Assembly: GCF_034274695.1 (NCBI RefSeq)
Contig: NZ_CP128362.1
Span: 8,372,501-8,436,500 of the forward strand
Origin: Chitinophaga sp. LS1
GTDB lineage: Bacteria > Bacteroidota > Bacteroidia > Chitinophagales > Chitinophagaceae
Direction: 5' to 3'
Length of the DNA: 64,000 nucleotides
The notes beneath the pieces are model-generated. The model was not told the origin of the DNA. It saw nothing but the letters and a program-made list of their open reading frames with translations, and ran no database searches. Made by a program: the position numbers and the translations under genes. This document shows, piece by piece, positions 1 through 7,415 of this stretch; position 1 is the stretch's first letter, and each line of letters starts with the position of its first letter.

Positions 1-1226
1 CCCGCCATATACAATTCACCTATGGCCTGGAAGTCCCATTTCTGGTTCCGGGTCTTATTGCGGTATTCCCCGTGCAGGGCCAGGTTGCTAAACTTGATAT
101 CCGCATCCAGGAAGGTACCAGTGGTATTTTCAATCCTCGCTCCTGCTGTGATAAAGTGTGCCTGGTTACCCCTGATAGGGAACTGCACCAGCGAAATGTC
201 GTTGGAGACCGTTTTAAAATTGTGCTGTGCCTTGATAGTATCGCCGGAATATGCCCAGTTATAATGCGTGGTATAGAAGAACGTATCCGGTGTTGGATCC
301 AGGTATGCTATCTGGTCTGTATTCAGTTTGAATGTGTATTGCACCCTGAATACCGGATCGAATTTATATACATCCGTCGTATCGTTCACATGGATCGTAT
401 CCCCTTTTCCCCAGTCGTAGGACTGCATGAAGAGGAAGCCTGCCTGGTCGATCGAACTCTTTACCGGGATGGTGGAGTTAAAAAGACTGCTGGTAGTGCT
501 GGCATCGTTACCCAGGTTTACGTCGATGGTTTTACGCTGGCTATAGCGGGGATTATCCAGGTCGTCATCGTTCCTGATACCACCGTTCTCACCATTCGCA
601 TATTTGTTGTAGAAGTAGCTAAGGGTGGCATTGTACCGCTTATCCTTAGAGTTGTATCGTCCAGTCAGGCGGTAAATGTTATGATTCGTGGTCTGAGCGC
701 GGAAGAAGCCAGGGGCATAGACCTTCTGGTACTCAAATCCGAAATTGAACTTGTCGGTCCGGTTCTGGGTATGCAGTACGCCCAGCTGTTGTTCCTGCTG
801 ACTACCAATCATATAATTCAGTTCCGTATACGGACGGTTCGAATAGTAGATCCTGGCGTTATCGTGATTGAACCCGTAGGCATCAAAGCTATGAAAACCT
901 GCGTCGAAACCTGCCGTCATACGGGGAGTGAAAGCTACCGGGCGTGCCGGAGAGCCATTGTTACCCAGGTAGATGTAGTTCGCGGGCACTCTCAGAAAAG
1001 GGCCATTGAAATCGGAAATCGAGGAGTCTATTTTATAATCAGTAGGTTCTCCCAATCTCCGGTAAGTGATGGTCAGTGTGTCCGGTACCTGATGAGTAGA
1101 GCCGGAATCCTTTGTCGTCTTGGAGGAACTACCACCGCTGCCCAGGTTACTGAAACGGCTGGAGGACTGCGCCTTTACCTGCGACATTATGACCAACAAT
1201 AAAAACGTAATAATTAATGACCGCAT
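1..1226 (-). CDS. Porin_10-family putative outer-membrane porin (3' part outside window)
   Basis: The minus frame is open from an ATG at 1226 to the left edge, about 408 codons with no stop. It starts with a signal peptide (MRSLIITFLLLVIMSQVKAQ) and a Ser/Gly/Thr-rich linker. Then come alternating aromatic/polar segments typical of an outer-membrane beta-barrel, such as NRPYTELNYMIGSQQEQQLG, HTQNRTDKFNFGFEY and NATLSYFYNKYANGENGG. The motif of paired tyrosines followed by 'G.QQEQ' and 'HTQN' is what I know from the Bacteroidota 'putative porin' family (PF14121). It is the downstream partner of the purine nucleoside phosphorylase gene (61 bp gap, same strand), an arrangement I recall from other Bacteroidota, so the two are probably co-transcribed. 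The substrate cannot be inferred. A 376-codon open frame on the opposite strand is a shadow of this gene. Confidence 0.8.
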   Translation of the reverse strand, partial: MRSLIITFLLLVIMSQVKAQSSSRFSNLGSGGSSSKTTKDSGSTHQVPDTLTITYRRLGEPTDYKIDSSISDFNGPFLRVPANYIYLGNNGSPARPVAFTPRMTAGFDAGFHSFDAYGFNHDNARIYYSNRPYTELNYMIGSQQEQQLGVLHTQNRTDKFNFGFEYQKVYAPGFFRAQTTNHNIYRLTGRYNSKDKRYNATLSYFYNKYANGENGGIRNDDDLDNPRYSQRKTIDVNLGNDASTTSSLFNSTIPVKSSIDQAGFLFMQSYDWGKGDTIHVNDTTDVYKFDPVFRVQYTFKLNTDQIAYLDPTPDTFFYTTHYNWAYSGDTIKAQHNFKTVSNDISLVQFPIRGNQAHFITAGARIENTTGTFLDADIKFSNLALHGEYRNKTRNQKWDFQAIGELYMA

Positions 1227-1287
1227 TCTATGTTTTGTTTCCTGCTTCTTTTTGTGCTAGCTGAAAGTGTGCAATTTATGTAAAACC

Positions 1288-2109
1288 TTATAACACGCTG
1301 ATCAGTTCCCTGAAAATAAGTGTTAATTTCGGCTCTGCTGCATTCGCTGCTTCCAGCACTTCTTCGTGAGTGATCACATTTTCCTCTTCCCGGATACCAA
1401 TATCAGTGATCACGCTCATGGCAAATACCTTCATACCACTGTGCATGGCCACGATCACTTCGGGTACGGTACTCATACCTACAGCATCGCCTCCGATTTT
1501 GTGCATATATTGATATTCAGCCCTGGTTTCAAAGGTAGGGCCTTGTACACCAACGTATACACCTGTGTGAACAGGAATGTTATTGTTTGCAGCAATTTCC
1601 TTTGCCTTGGCGATCAACGCTTTGGAATATGGCTCGCTCATATCAGGGAACCTTGGACCTAATTCAGCAATATTTGGGCCACGCAGGGGATGTTCCGGCT
1701 GCAGGTTGATATGATCACGGATAATCATGAGGTCACCTACTTTGAAAGCATGGTTCATACCACCAGCGGCATTGGATACCAGCAGGGTATGCACCCCCAG
1801 TGCCTTGAAAACCCTTACCGGAAAGGTCACCTGCTGCATCGAAAAACCTTCGTAATAATGAAAACGACCTGCCATAGCTACCACGGGACGACCATTCATT
1901 TTGCCTAAAACCAGGCGGCCACGATGCCCTTCGACTGTCGAAACAGGGAAATGTGGAATCGATTCGTAAGGAATTTCGATGGCTTCCGAAATTTCGCCTG
2001 CCAGGTTACCCAATCCACTTCCCAAAATAATACCTACCTCAGGTGTCAGGGACCATATTTTCTTAATATAGTCCGAAGCAGCAGCTATTTGTTGTAACAG
2101 ATCACTCAT
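1288..2109 (-). CDS. punA: Purine nucleoside phosphorylase (PNP, trimeric class)
   Basis: Phosphorolysis of inosine/guanosine (and deoxy forms) to the base and (deoxy)ribose-1-phosphate, a cytosolic purine salvage step. The 273-residue length is normal. Family motifs in order: GIILGSGLGNLA (phosphate loop, about residues 27-38), FPVSTVEGHRGRLVLG (His/Arg phosphate site), RFHYYEGFSMQQVTFPVR (the PNP signature region), VSNAAGGMN, and AVGMSTVPEVIVAMHSGM near 210-230 (purine/ribose site). The start is the ATG at 2109. It is transcribed away from sucC; the 284-bp divergent spacer shows no clear promoter consensus. The porin gene follows in the same direction. Enzyme class is secure; the exact gene symbol is conventional only. 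Confidence 0.95.
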   Translation of the reverse strand: MSDLLQQIAAASDYIKKIWSLTPEVGIILGSGLGNLAGEISEAIEIPYESIPHFPVSTVEGHRGRLVLGKMNGRPVVAMAGRFHYYEGFSMQQVTFPVRVFKALGVHTLLVSNAAGGMNHAFKVGDLMIIRDHINLQPEHPLRGPNIAELGPRFPDMSEPYSKALIAKAKEIAANNNIPVHTGVYVGVQGPTFETRAEYQYMHKIGGDAVGMSTVPEVIVAMHSGMKVFAMSVITDIGIREEENVITHEEVLEAANAAEPKLTLIFRELISVL

Positions 2110-2393
2110 TTTTTGAAAATAATTATAGTTTTATGGTGCTGATCCCTGTCATGTTTTTTAAAAGGTTACGATCATTTTGAAACCGGGCCACATAGTGATT
2201 AACTGTATGATATCCAATGATTCGCACACAATCGGCTGACGGTAGTCAGAAACGGCTGTCAGGCCCTCTGTGGTGTTTTATGCTGATGGTTACCTTTTCG
2301 ACAGGGTTGCGCAAAGTTATTTTTAAATTCACAAAACGCTAGGGTTTTATATTTAAATCATAATGCCCTATTTTAGCGGCAAATTTTTATCAG

Positions 2394-3605
2394 ATGAACT
2401 TACATGAATACCAGGCTAAAGAACTGTTGAAGAAATACAATGTTCCGGTACAGGAAGGGATTCCGGTTGATACTCCGGAAGCGGCGGCTGAAGCGTACAA
2501 ACAATTGAAGGTACAGTATGGTAATGAGTTTGCAGTGGTGAAGGCACAGATACATGCCGGTGGACGCGGTAAAGGAACCATTCGTGGTAAAGACCAGCGT
2601 GGTGTTGCTGTTGGTAAAAATGCGGAAGACGTAAAAACAATTGCCGGAAATATCCTTGGCGGCACCCTGGTAACCATCCAGACCGGAGAGGCCGGCAAAC
2701 TGGTAAATAAAGTATTGGTGGCGCAGGACGTTTATTATCCTGGTCCTAACCCAATTAAAGAATTATACCTCTCTATCCTGCTGGATCGTGCAAAAGGTAA
2801 GAACGTGATCATGTACTCCACAGAAGGTGGTATGGACATCGAAGAGGTTGCTCACAAAACTCCTGAGAAGATCTTTAAGGAACTGGTTGAGCCAAACACT
2901 ACCCTGCAGCCTTTCCAGGCTAGAAAAATCGCTTTCAACTTCGGTCTGAGCGGTGAAGCTTTCAAAAATATGGTGAAGTTTGTAACCAACCTGTACAATG
3001 CGTACGTAGGTCTGGATGCAGCTATGCTGGAAATCAACCCACTGTTCAAAACCAGCGATGAAAAGATCATTGCTGTTGACTGTAAATTAGGCCTGGATGA
3101 CAACGCACTGATGCGTCATGCTGATCTGGAAGCACTGCGTGATATTTCTGAAGAAGATCCTACAGAAGTTGAAGCAGGTAAGTACAACCTGAACTTCGTG
3201 AAACTGGATGGTAACGTAGGTTGTATGGTGAATGGTGCTGGTCTGGCTATGGCGACTATGGATATGATCAAGCTGAGTGGTGGTGAGCCTGCAAACTTCC
3301 TGGACGTAGGGGGTACTGCAAATGCAACAACTGTAGAAGCTGGTTTCCGTATCATTCTGAAAGATCCTAAGGTAAAAGCAATCCTGATCAATATCTTCGG
3401 TGGTATCGTTCGTTGTGATCGTGTTGCACAGGGTGTAATCGATGCGTACAAATCAATTGGTAACATCACAGTTCCTATCATTGTACGTTTACAGGGTACT
3501 AACGCTGAAGAAGCGAAGAAACTGATTGAAGAAAGTGGTTTGACTGTACAGTCAGCTATTTTGCTGAGCGAAGCTGCTGCGCTGGTGAATAAGGCGGTGA
3601 GTTAA
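2394..3605 (+). CDS. sucC: Succinate-CoA ligase (ADP-forming) beta subunit
   Basis: Beta subunit of succinyl-CoA synthetase (TCA cycle, substrate-level phosphorylation); it needs SucD, which is not in this window. 403 residues, slightly longer than the E. coli protein. The ATP-grasp N-terminus MNLHEYQAKELLKKYNVP is diagnostic. It is followed by VVKAQIHAGGRGKG (nucleotide-binding Lys), LEINPLF (metal/nucleotide site), and the C-terminal ligase domain with NGAGLAMATMDMIKL, FLDVGGTAN and INIFGGIVRCDRVAQG (CoA-ligase 'power helix' region). The ATG at 2394 is the only sensible start. A nested hairpin and then a second perfect hairpin directly follow the stop codon, so the gene is probably monocistronic. 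Confidence 0.97.
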   Translation: MNLHEYQAKELLKKYNVPVQEGIPVDTPEAAAEAYKQLKVQYGNEFAVVKAQIHAGGRGKGTIRGKDQRGVAVGKNAEDVKTIAGNILGGTLVTIQTGEAGKLVNKVLVAQDVYYPGPNPIKELYLSILLDRAKGKNVIMYSTEGGMDIEEVAHKTPEKIFKELVEPNTTLQPFQARKIAFNFGLSGEAFKNMVKFVTNLYNAYVGLDAAMLEINPLFKTSDEKIIAVDCKLGLDDNALMRHADLEALRDISEEDPTEVEAGKYNLNFVKLDGNVGCMVNGAGLAMATMDMIKLSGGEPANFLDVGGTANATTVEAGFRIILKDPKVKAILINIFGGIVRCDRVAQGVIDAYKSIGNITVPIIVRLQGTNAEEAKKLIEESGLTVQSAILLSEAAALVNKAVS

Positions 3606-3612
3606 TAATAAT

Positions 3613-3689
3613 GACTAAATAGCAATAGCAAAGAAAGCCCCGGGTGAAAACCTGGGGCTTTCTTCGCTATAGACTATTGCTATTTGGTC
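3613..3689 (+). terminator. Nested hairpin terminator after sucC
   Basis: The inner stem AAGAAAGCCCCGGGT (3631-3645) pairs with ACCTGGGGCTTTCTT (3650-3664). An outer pair of arms, GACTAAATAGCAATAG (3613-3628) and CTATTGCTATTTGGTC (3674-3689), matches at 15 of 16 positions. Together they form one long imperfect cruciform just 8 bp after the sucC stop. The inner hairpin ends in CTTTCTT and can act as an intrinsic terminator. Confidence 0.7.
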
Positions 3690-3693
3690 ATGC

Positions 3694-3734
3694 CAAATTT
3701 AAAGCTCGTCCCTTCAGGACGAGCTTTAAATTTG
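3694..3734. repeat. 18-bp perfect inverted repeat with 5-nt loop
   Basis: CAAATTTAAAGCTCGTCC (3694-3711), loop CTTCA, then its exact reverse complement (3717-3734). It lies only 4 bp after the nested sucC hairpin. It could be a second terminator or an RNA-stabilising hairpin; it lacks a clean T-tract. The rest of the sucC-DUF4407 spacer (to 3928) shows nothing further that I can support. Confidence 0.75.
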
Positions 3735-3928
3735 ATAGCATGGTCGCGTGGGGAGCCTAACACTCCCGGTAATCACTCTCCTTACTCCACCTGATCACAT
3801 TTTTGCCAACCCCCATCACATTTCCAATTTACCTTCCCAAAAATTCCCTACCTTCATTATCCATCCTCATACTACCTGAAAACCCGCAGGTGTACATCTT
3901 TTATTACCTATTAAATTCAGTCAAAACA

Positions 3929-4927
3929 ATGAAACGCATTGGCGATTTCTTCCTGTTCTGCTCCGGTGCACACGTGCCCTTACTTCGGCGTGCACCTACG
4001 GAAACCAACAAATACGGAGGCATTGGGGCAACTATTTTCTTTACGGGTTTGCTGGCGGCCTTCTCCGGAGGCTATGCACTATGGAGTGTATTCGGTCAGC
4101 TTTGGTCTACCCTATTGTTCGGACTGATCTGGGGCCTGATGATCTTTAACTTAGACAGGTACATCGTATCGGGTATGAAAAAGCGTAACAAATTCAGCAG
4201 TGAGTTTTTAATGGCATTACCCCGTATCGTATTGGCTATCTTAATCGCGATCGTGATTTCAAAACCACTGGAACTACAGGTCTTTGGCAAGGAAATCAGG
4301 CAGGAACTCATCGTCATGGAACAACAGGTGTTCAAAACCCAGGAGGACAATGTGCTTGCCCGCTACAAACAACGCATGACTGAGCTGAATGGGGAAATCG
4401 CTCTTCTGGAACACGGCATTCAAACACAGGCGCTCCGCAGAGATACCCTGCAAAAAATTGCCCAGGAAGAAGCAGATGGTACCGGTGGCTCACGTGTTAA
4501 AAACCTTGGTCCTATCTACAAAGCCAAGAAAGCAGATGCTGACAGCGCAGGCATGGCACTGCAAAAGATCACCGCAGAAAACGGCGCGCTCATTGCCAGC
4601 AAAAGACAGGAACTGGCAGGTATCGATTCTACTTTCAAAGCAACAGTAGCACAACTGGACCGCACACACATCGATGGTCTCGCTTCTCAGCTGGATGCAC
4701 TTGGTCATCTCACAGAAAGGAGTATCCCTGTCAGGTGGGCGAACTGGTTTATCACCTTATTGTTCATCACCATCGAAACAGCACCGGTATTTGTAAAACT
4801 CATCTCTCCCCGCGGACCATACGATGATCTGCTGGAGGCACATGAACATGCGTTCATCATTCACAGAAAAGAGACAATTGAAAAAAGAGAAAGAGAGTAT
4901 GAAAACAGGATGATGGTGGTACGCTAA
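3929..4927 (+). CDS. DUF4407 membrane protein with periplasmic coiled coil
   Basis: 332 residues from the ATG at 3929. The same frame is open upstream to 3803, but that part (Pro/Leu-rich) is unlikely to be translated. Layout: cytosolic N-terminus, TM about 28-50 (ATIFFTGLLAAFSGGYALW), TM about 54-72, the conserved DUF4407 motif FNLDRYIVSGMKKR, TM about 90-110, a Gln/Lys/Glu-rich helical domain with coiled-coil character (about 120-260), and a final TM (WANWFITLLFITIETAPVFVKLI). DUF4407 proteins are common in Bacteroidota and have no established function. Its stop overlaps by 4 bp, tail to tail, with the SprT-like gene on the other strand. Confidence 0.85.
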   Translation: MKRIGDFFLFCSGAHVPLLRRAPTETNKYGGIGATIFFTGLLAAFSGGYALWSVFGQLWSTLLFGLIWGLMIFNLDRYIVSGMKKRNKFSSEFLMALPRIVLAILIAIVISKPLELQVFGKEIRQELIVMEQQVFKTQEDNVLARYKQRMTELNGEIALLEHGIQTQALRRDTLQKIAQEEADGTGGSRVKNLGPIYKAKKADADSAGMALQKITAENGALIASKRQELAGIDSTFKATVAQLDRTHIDGLASQLDALGHLTERSIPVRWANWFITLLFITIETAPVFVKLISPRGPYDDLLEAHEHAFIIHRKETIEKREREYENRMMVVR

Positions 4928-5544
4928 GCAGCGATGATCTCCACCTCGTAAACAGGGCTGAACAAATACATTCTTTTAGTCGCTACTTCTTCACAACGAT
5001 AGCGCTTTCTGACTTTTTCACCTTTTCGGAATATCCTTCCATCCTTTGTTTTGAACAATTGATCCAGCGGCAACTGCTCCACCAGGTAATGATTCTCCTT
5101 CCGGCGATCATACCTGGTCAGCACCCGCATTAAGTCATCATCCGCACACGAGCTGGCAGCAGGATTCTGTATACTCTGCCTCAGGGCTCCCTCCACATCA
5201 GGTGGCAGATACCCTTTTCCCACAAACTGTCTGAGAATATTTGAAAACTGGTGCTTCCACTCCTTTCCATGCGAAGACACCCGGTTACCGTACAAATTGA
5301 AGGTAGTCAGGTGTGCCATTTCATGCAATAAAGTAATAAGAAATGCGTACTTATTCAGGTTGCCGTTGATACTGATGCGGTGCCCGCCCCGGGAATCGGG
5401 ATGCCGGTAGTCACCCAGTATACTGGCCCTTTCGCGGGTAATAGTCAGGTGTACCTTAAATTCCTGGATATAAGTCAGCACCTGCTCAAAGGTTCCCTCG
5501 GGCAGGTAAGCCGATAATGCTTGCAGGGGATGTTCGTGCTTCAC
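4924..5544 (-). CDS. SprT-like zinc metalloprotease-domain protein
   Basis: 206 residues with the zinc-protease motif HEMAH at 74-78 inside LLHEMAHLTTFNLYGN, followed by SSHGKEWKHQF, the downstream H/E-containing segment typical of SprT-like domains. The C-terminal 80 residues contain single Cys residues but no clear zinc ribbon of the E. coli SprT kind. Relatives are linked to DNA-protein crosslink repair in eukaryotes (Spartan); the bacterial role is unknown. It is the last gene of the minus-strand run that begins at 7149 and starts 6 bp after the small membrane-protein gene. Fold and metal site are confident, substrate is not. Confidence 0.85.
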   Translation of the reverse strand: MKHEHPLQALSAYLPEGTFEQVLTYIQEFKVHLTITRERASILGDYRHPDSRGGHRISINGNLNKYAFLITLLHEMAHLTTFNLYGNRVSSHGKEWKHQFSNILRQFVGKGYLPPDVEGALRQSIQNPAASSCADDDLMRVLTRYDRRKENHYLVEQLPLDQLFKTKDGRIFRKGEKVRKRYRCEEVATKRMYLFSPVYEVEIIAA

Positions 5545-5550
5545 GACCGC

Positions 5551-5937
5551 TTACTTTTTCCTTTTCGTCAGCTGTTGCAGGCTTAAGGTCTCTATGACCG
5601 TATACACCACATACAGGAACATGAGTATGAAAATAGTCTCTTTGCTGGTATGAGCACGGTTTAGTACTACATAAACTGTAATACCCACCAGGCATAGCAT
5701 CATTTTGCTAAGAGTAGAAGCATACACCCTGCGCACGAATGCATTGTTGTCGGCAGATGTAATGCCTTTGCGATTCATGCTGTAAGAAAGTCCGGTAATA
5801 GCGGCTAACGCCAGGTTGCCAATGAGTAGTACATTTATATGTAACCCTATTTCCAGCAACCGGGCATTTAAATAAATAAGCGCGCCATTCAATATGATAA
5901 AGAGGCCTATGAGCCTATAATAAAACCTGTCAGTCAT
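5551..5937 (-). CDS. Small four-helix membrane protein, function unknown
   Basis: 128 residues with about four hydrophobic segments: LIGLFIILNGALIYLNARLL, INVLLIGNLALAAITGLSY, MMLCLVGITVYVVLN and IFILMFLYVVYTVIETLSL. The C-terminus is basic (QQLTKRKK). Its first codons overlap the end of atpZ by 8 bp, so translation is probably coupled. From its position next to AtpZ I expect a link to ATP-synthase assembly or the small membrane proteins found upstream of atpB, but atpB itself does not follow here; SprT does. I recognise no domain. Confidence 0.75.
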   Translation of the reverse strand: MTDRFYYRLIGLFIILNGALIYLNARLLEIGLHINVLLIGNLALAAITGLSYSMNRKGITSADNNAFVRRVYASTLSKMMLCLVGITVYVVLNRAHTSKETIFILMFLYVVYTVIETLSLQQLTKRKK

Positions 5938-6172
5938 TCCTGCGGGTATCTTTGATGATTTGCCACAAAATTACCGCTAATGCCAGTAAAGAAAAAATGA
6001 TCATGAAAACAGGAATACGCCATCCCGTTCGCTGGTCAAGTTTATAACCGGCAAATACGGCCAATCCAAGGGAGGCCATCATCTGAAATGCAAGTCCAGC
6101 ATACCGATAGAGTTGATTAGGCTTTTTCGGGAGCTTTTTCGGAAGCTTTTTCTGTGACAACGGATTTTCCAT
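5930..6172 (-). CDS. atpZ: AtpZ/AtpI-family protein
   Basis: 80 residues: a Lys/Pro-rich N-terminus, then two TM helices (YAGLAFQMMASLGLAVFAGYK and VFMIIFSLLALAVILWQI) separated by LDQRTGW. The pattern 'G.Q...S...G...G..LD...' matches the AtpZ/AtpI family, small membrane proteins associated with F-type ATP synthase (Mg2+/Ca2+ transport or c-ring assembly in other bacteria). The ATG at 6172 lies 56 bp inside the bactofilin gene, an unusually long overlap. There is no later Met before the first TM helix, so the overlap is probably real. Confidence 0.85.
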   Translation of the reverse strand: MENPLSQKKLPKKLPKKPNQLYRYAGLAFQMMASLGLAVFAGYKLDQRTGWRIPVFMIIFSLLALAVILWQIIKDTRRND

Positions 6173-6578
6173 GCTTTTCTTTCTGGTTAGCTACTGCTGC
6201 TACGTCTTCTGGCTCCATATAGCAACGGCCATTGAACTTAGCAGTTGGTTCCATTTCAAAATGGGCAGTGTATAAATCTCCTTTTACAAGTGCATTACCT
6301 TTCAGGAACAGCAGGTCTTCTACCTTGACGATACCTGTTACCTTTCCGAGAATGTCTGCACTGTTACAAATGAGATCACCGGTGATTTCACCTTCTGGTC
6401 CTACGACAATCTTAGCTTTTGTAGAAACCAGACCGTTTACCTGGCCGTCAATACGAATGTCCCCTTCGCATACGATATCTCCCTGAATAGAAGTACCACT
6501 ACCAATAATGTTTACATTGGAAGTAGGCATTACTGTTTTGCTCTCGCTTCTTGTGTTGCGGTTGTTGTTGCTAAACAT
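6117..6578 (-). CDS. Bactofilin (polymer-forming cytoskeletal protein)
   Basis: 153 residues. The central region (about 20-110) is the right-handed beta-helix of bactofilins: successive GDIVCEGDIRIDGQVNG, GEITGDLICNSADILGKV and GNALVKGDLYTAHFEMEP, with the family hallmark 'G..I.G.I...G...I.G...G'. The N-terminus (MFSNNNRNTRSESK) and the charged C-terminal tail with ASEKAPEKA repeats are disordered flanks, as usual. Bactofilins self-assemble without nucleotide and organise envelope or shape functions. It follows the M23-N-terminus-like gene; in many bacteria bactofilin genes sit next to M23 endopeptidases, which fits even though the peptidase domain is missing here. Confidence 0.93.
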   Translation of the reverse strand: MFSNNNRNTRSESKTVMPTSNVNIIGSGTSIQGDIVCEGDIRIDGQVNGLVSTKAKIVVGPEGEITGDLICNSADILGKVTGIVKVEDLLFLKGNALVKGDLYTAHFEMEPTAKFNGRCYMEPEDVAAVANQKEKHGKSVVTEKASEKAPEKA

Positions 6579-6744
6579 AGGATTTAAGGTTTGTCAGCTT
6601 TTAACTGATTGTAAGATAGTTTTATTTATTTACGTATTATTAGTGCCTGCAAATCACCTCATATAAGAAGTTATTCACATTTTCTCCTAACGGTTGTTGT
6701 GTCCCATAGCGTATAAGGATGCTCTAATTTTTTAGTCTTCTACT

Positions 6745-7149
6745 TTAATAAGTACTGTTATCTACTTTTGGCACTTTCAAGGTGGTGGTGTCCAGCTTGC
6801 TGGTTGAAAAATCGCCACCGATTACCTGTTTGATATCGTCCAGATATTTGTCACGCGCGTTGATAGCGGTTTCCAGAGAGTCTGTGCGCATCTTGAGCCG
6901 AATAAACTCACGACGTTGTTTCAAATCTCCATAACCTGGAATATAGTAACGTAAAGGTGTAAATACAACGGTGGCTACGGTAATGGTTACCAGTAATACG
7001 AACAATGTGCTTAACGCAACGTATACACTCATCCTGGAGAGTTTGAAAGAGGTTACCTCTTCATAGGTATTGTCGTTCATGATCACCAGGCGGTATTTGT
7101 TGCCGACCTGTCCCACATTCCTGCCTTTTTTATCGCGCTTGTTAGCCAT
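6745..7149 (-). CDS. Membrane protein matching the N-terminal part of Bacteroidota M23 peptidases, without peptidase domain
   Basis: 134 residues. The start NKYRLVIMNDNTYEEVTSFK, followed by one TM helix (VALSTLFVLLVTITVATVVF) and TPLRYYIPGYGDLKQRREF, is what I know as the N-terminal anchor of M23-family cell-wall peptidases in Bacteroidota. The protein stops after a short helical stretch (LETAINARDKYLDDIKQVIGG), and no LytM/M23 zinc motif occurs before or after the stop. Adjacent bactofilin supports an envelope role. It may act as a scaffold or regulator, or be a gene-loss product; the frame is clean with normal codon use. Confidence 0.75.
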   Translation of the reverse strand: MANKRDKKGRNVGQVGNKYRLVIMNDNTYEEVTSFKLSRMSVYVALSTLFVLLVTITVATVVFTPLRYYIPGYGDLKQRREFIRLKMRTDSLETAINARDKYLDDIKQVIGGDFSTSKLDTTTLKVPKVDNSTY

Positions 7150-7191
7150 ATCCGCAATAGAACTTGATATAATTTCTGATAATCAACCGGC

Positions 7192-7225
7192 TAAAGTTAA
7201 ACATTTATATTATTTACTATGCAAA
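7192..7225 (-). promoter_or_regulatory. Candidate sigma-A promoter of the bactofilin/atpZ operon
   Basis: Minus-strand TTTG (7222-7225), 22-bp spacer, TAACTTTA (7192-7199). This is one mismatch from the Bacteroidota consensus TAnnTTTG, with near-standard spacing, about 45 bp upstream of the ATG at 7149. Confidence 0.4.
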
Positions 7226-7415
7226 AAATTGCAATTTGCCTGAAAACAGGGAGAAAAGGTAATTGAGGTGGACGGGAGGAAATCGTTTGTATTCCGAACT
7301 ATTACCAATTCGGGTTTCCAGTGAAAATCCTTATGAAAAATAATTATCCTATCTTTAAAAATAAAATTCCTAACATCTTAGTTATATATAGTTCAGCCTA
7401 TACACCCTGGCATCC

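Noticed and set aside
72..1202. 376-codon open frame on the plus strand
   Set aside because: Antisense to the Porin_10 gene. Its translation has no recognisable domain, while the minus strand has a signal peptide and barrel pattern.
3803..3928. N-terminal extension of the DUF4407 protein
   Set aside because: Pro/Leu-rich codons without family similarity; the ATG at 3929 places the first TM as expected.
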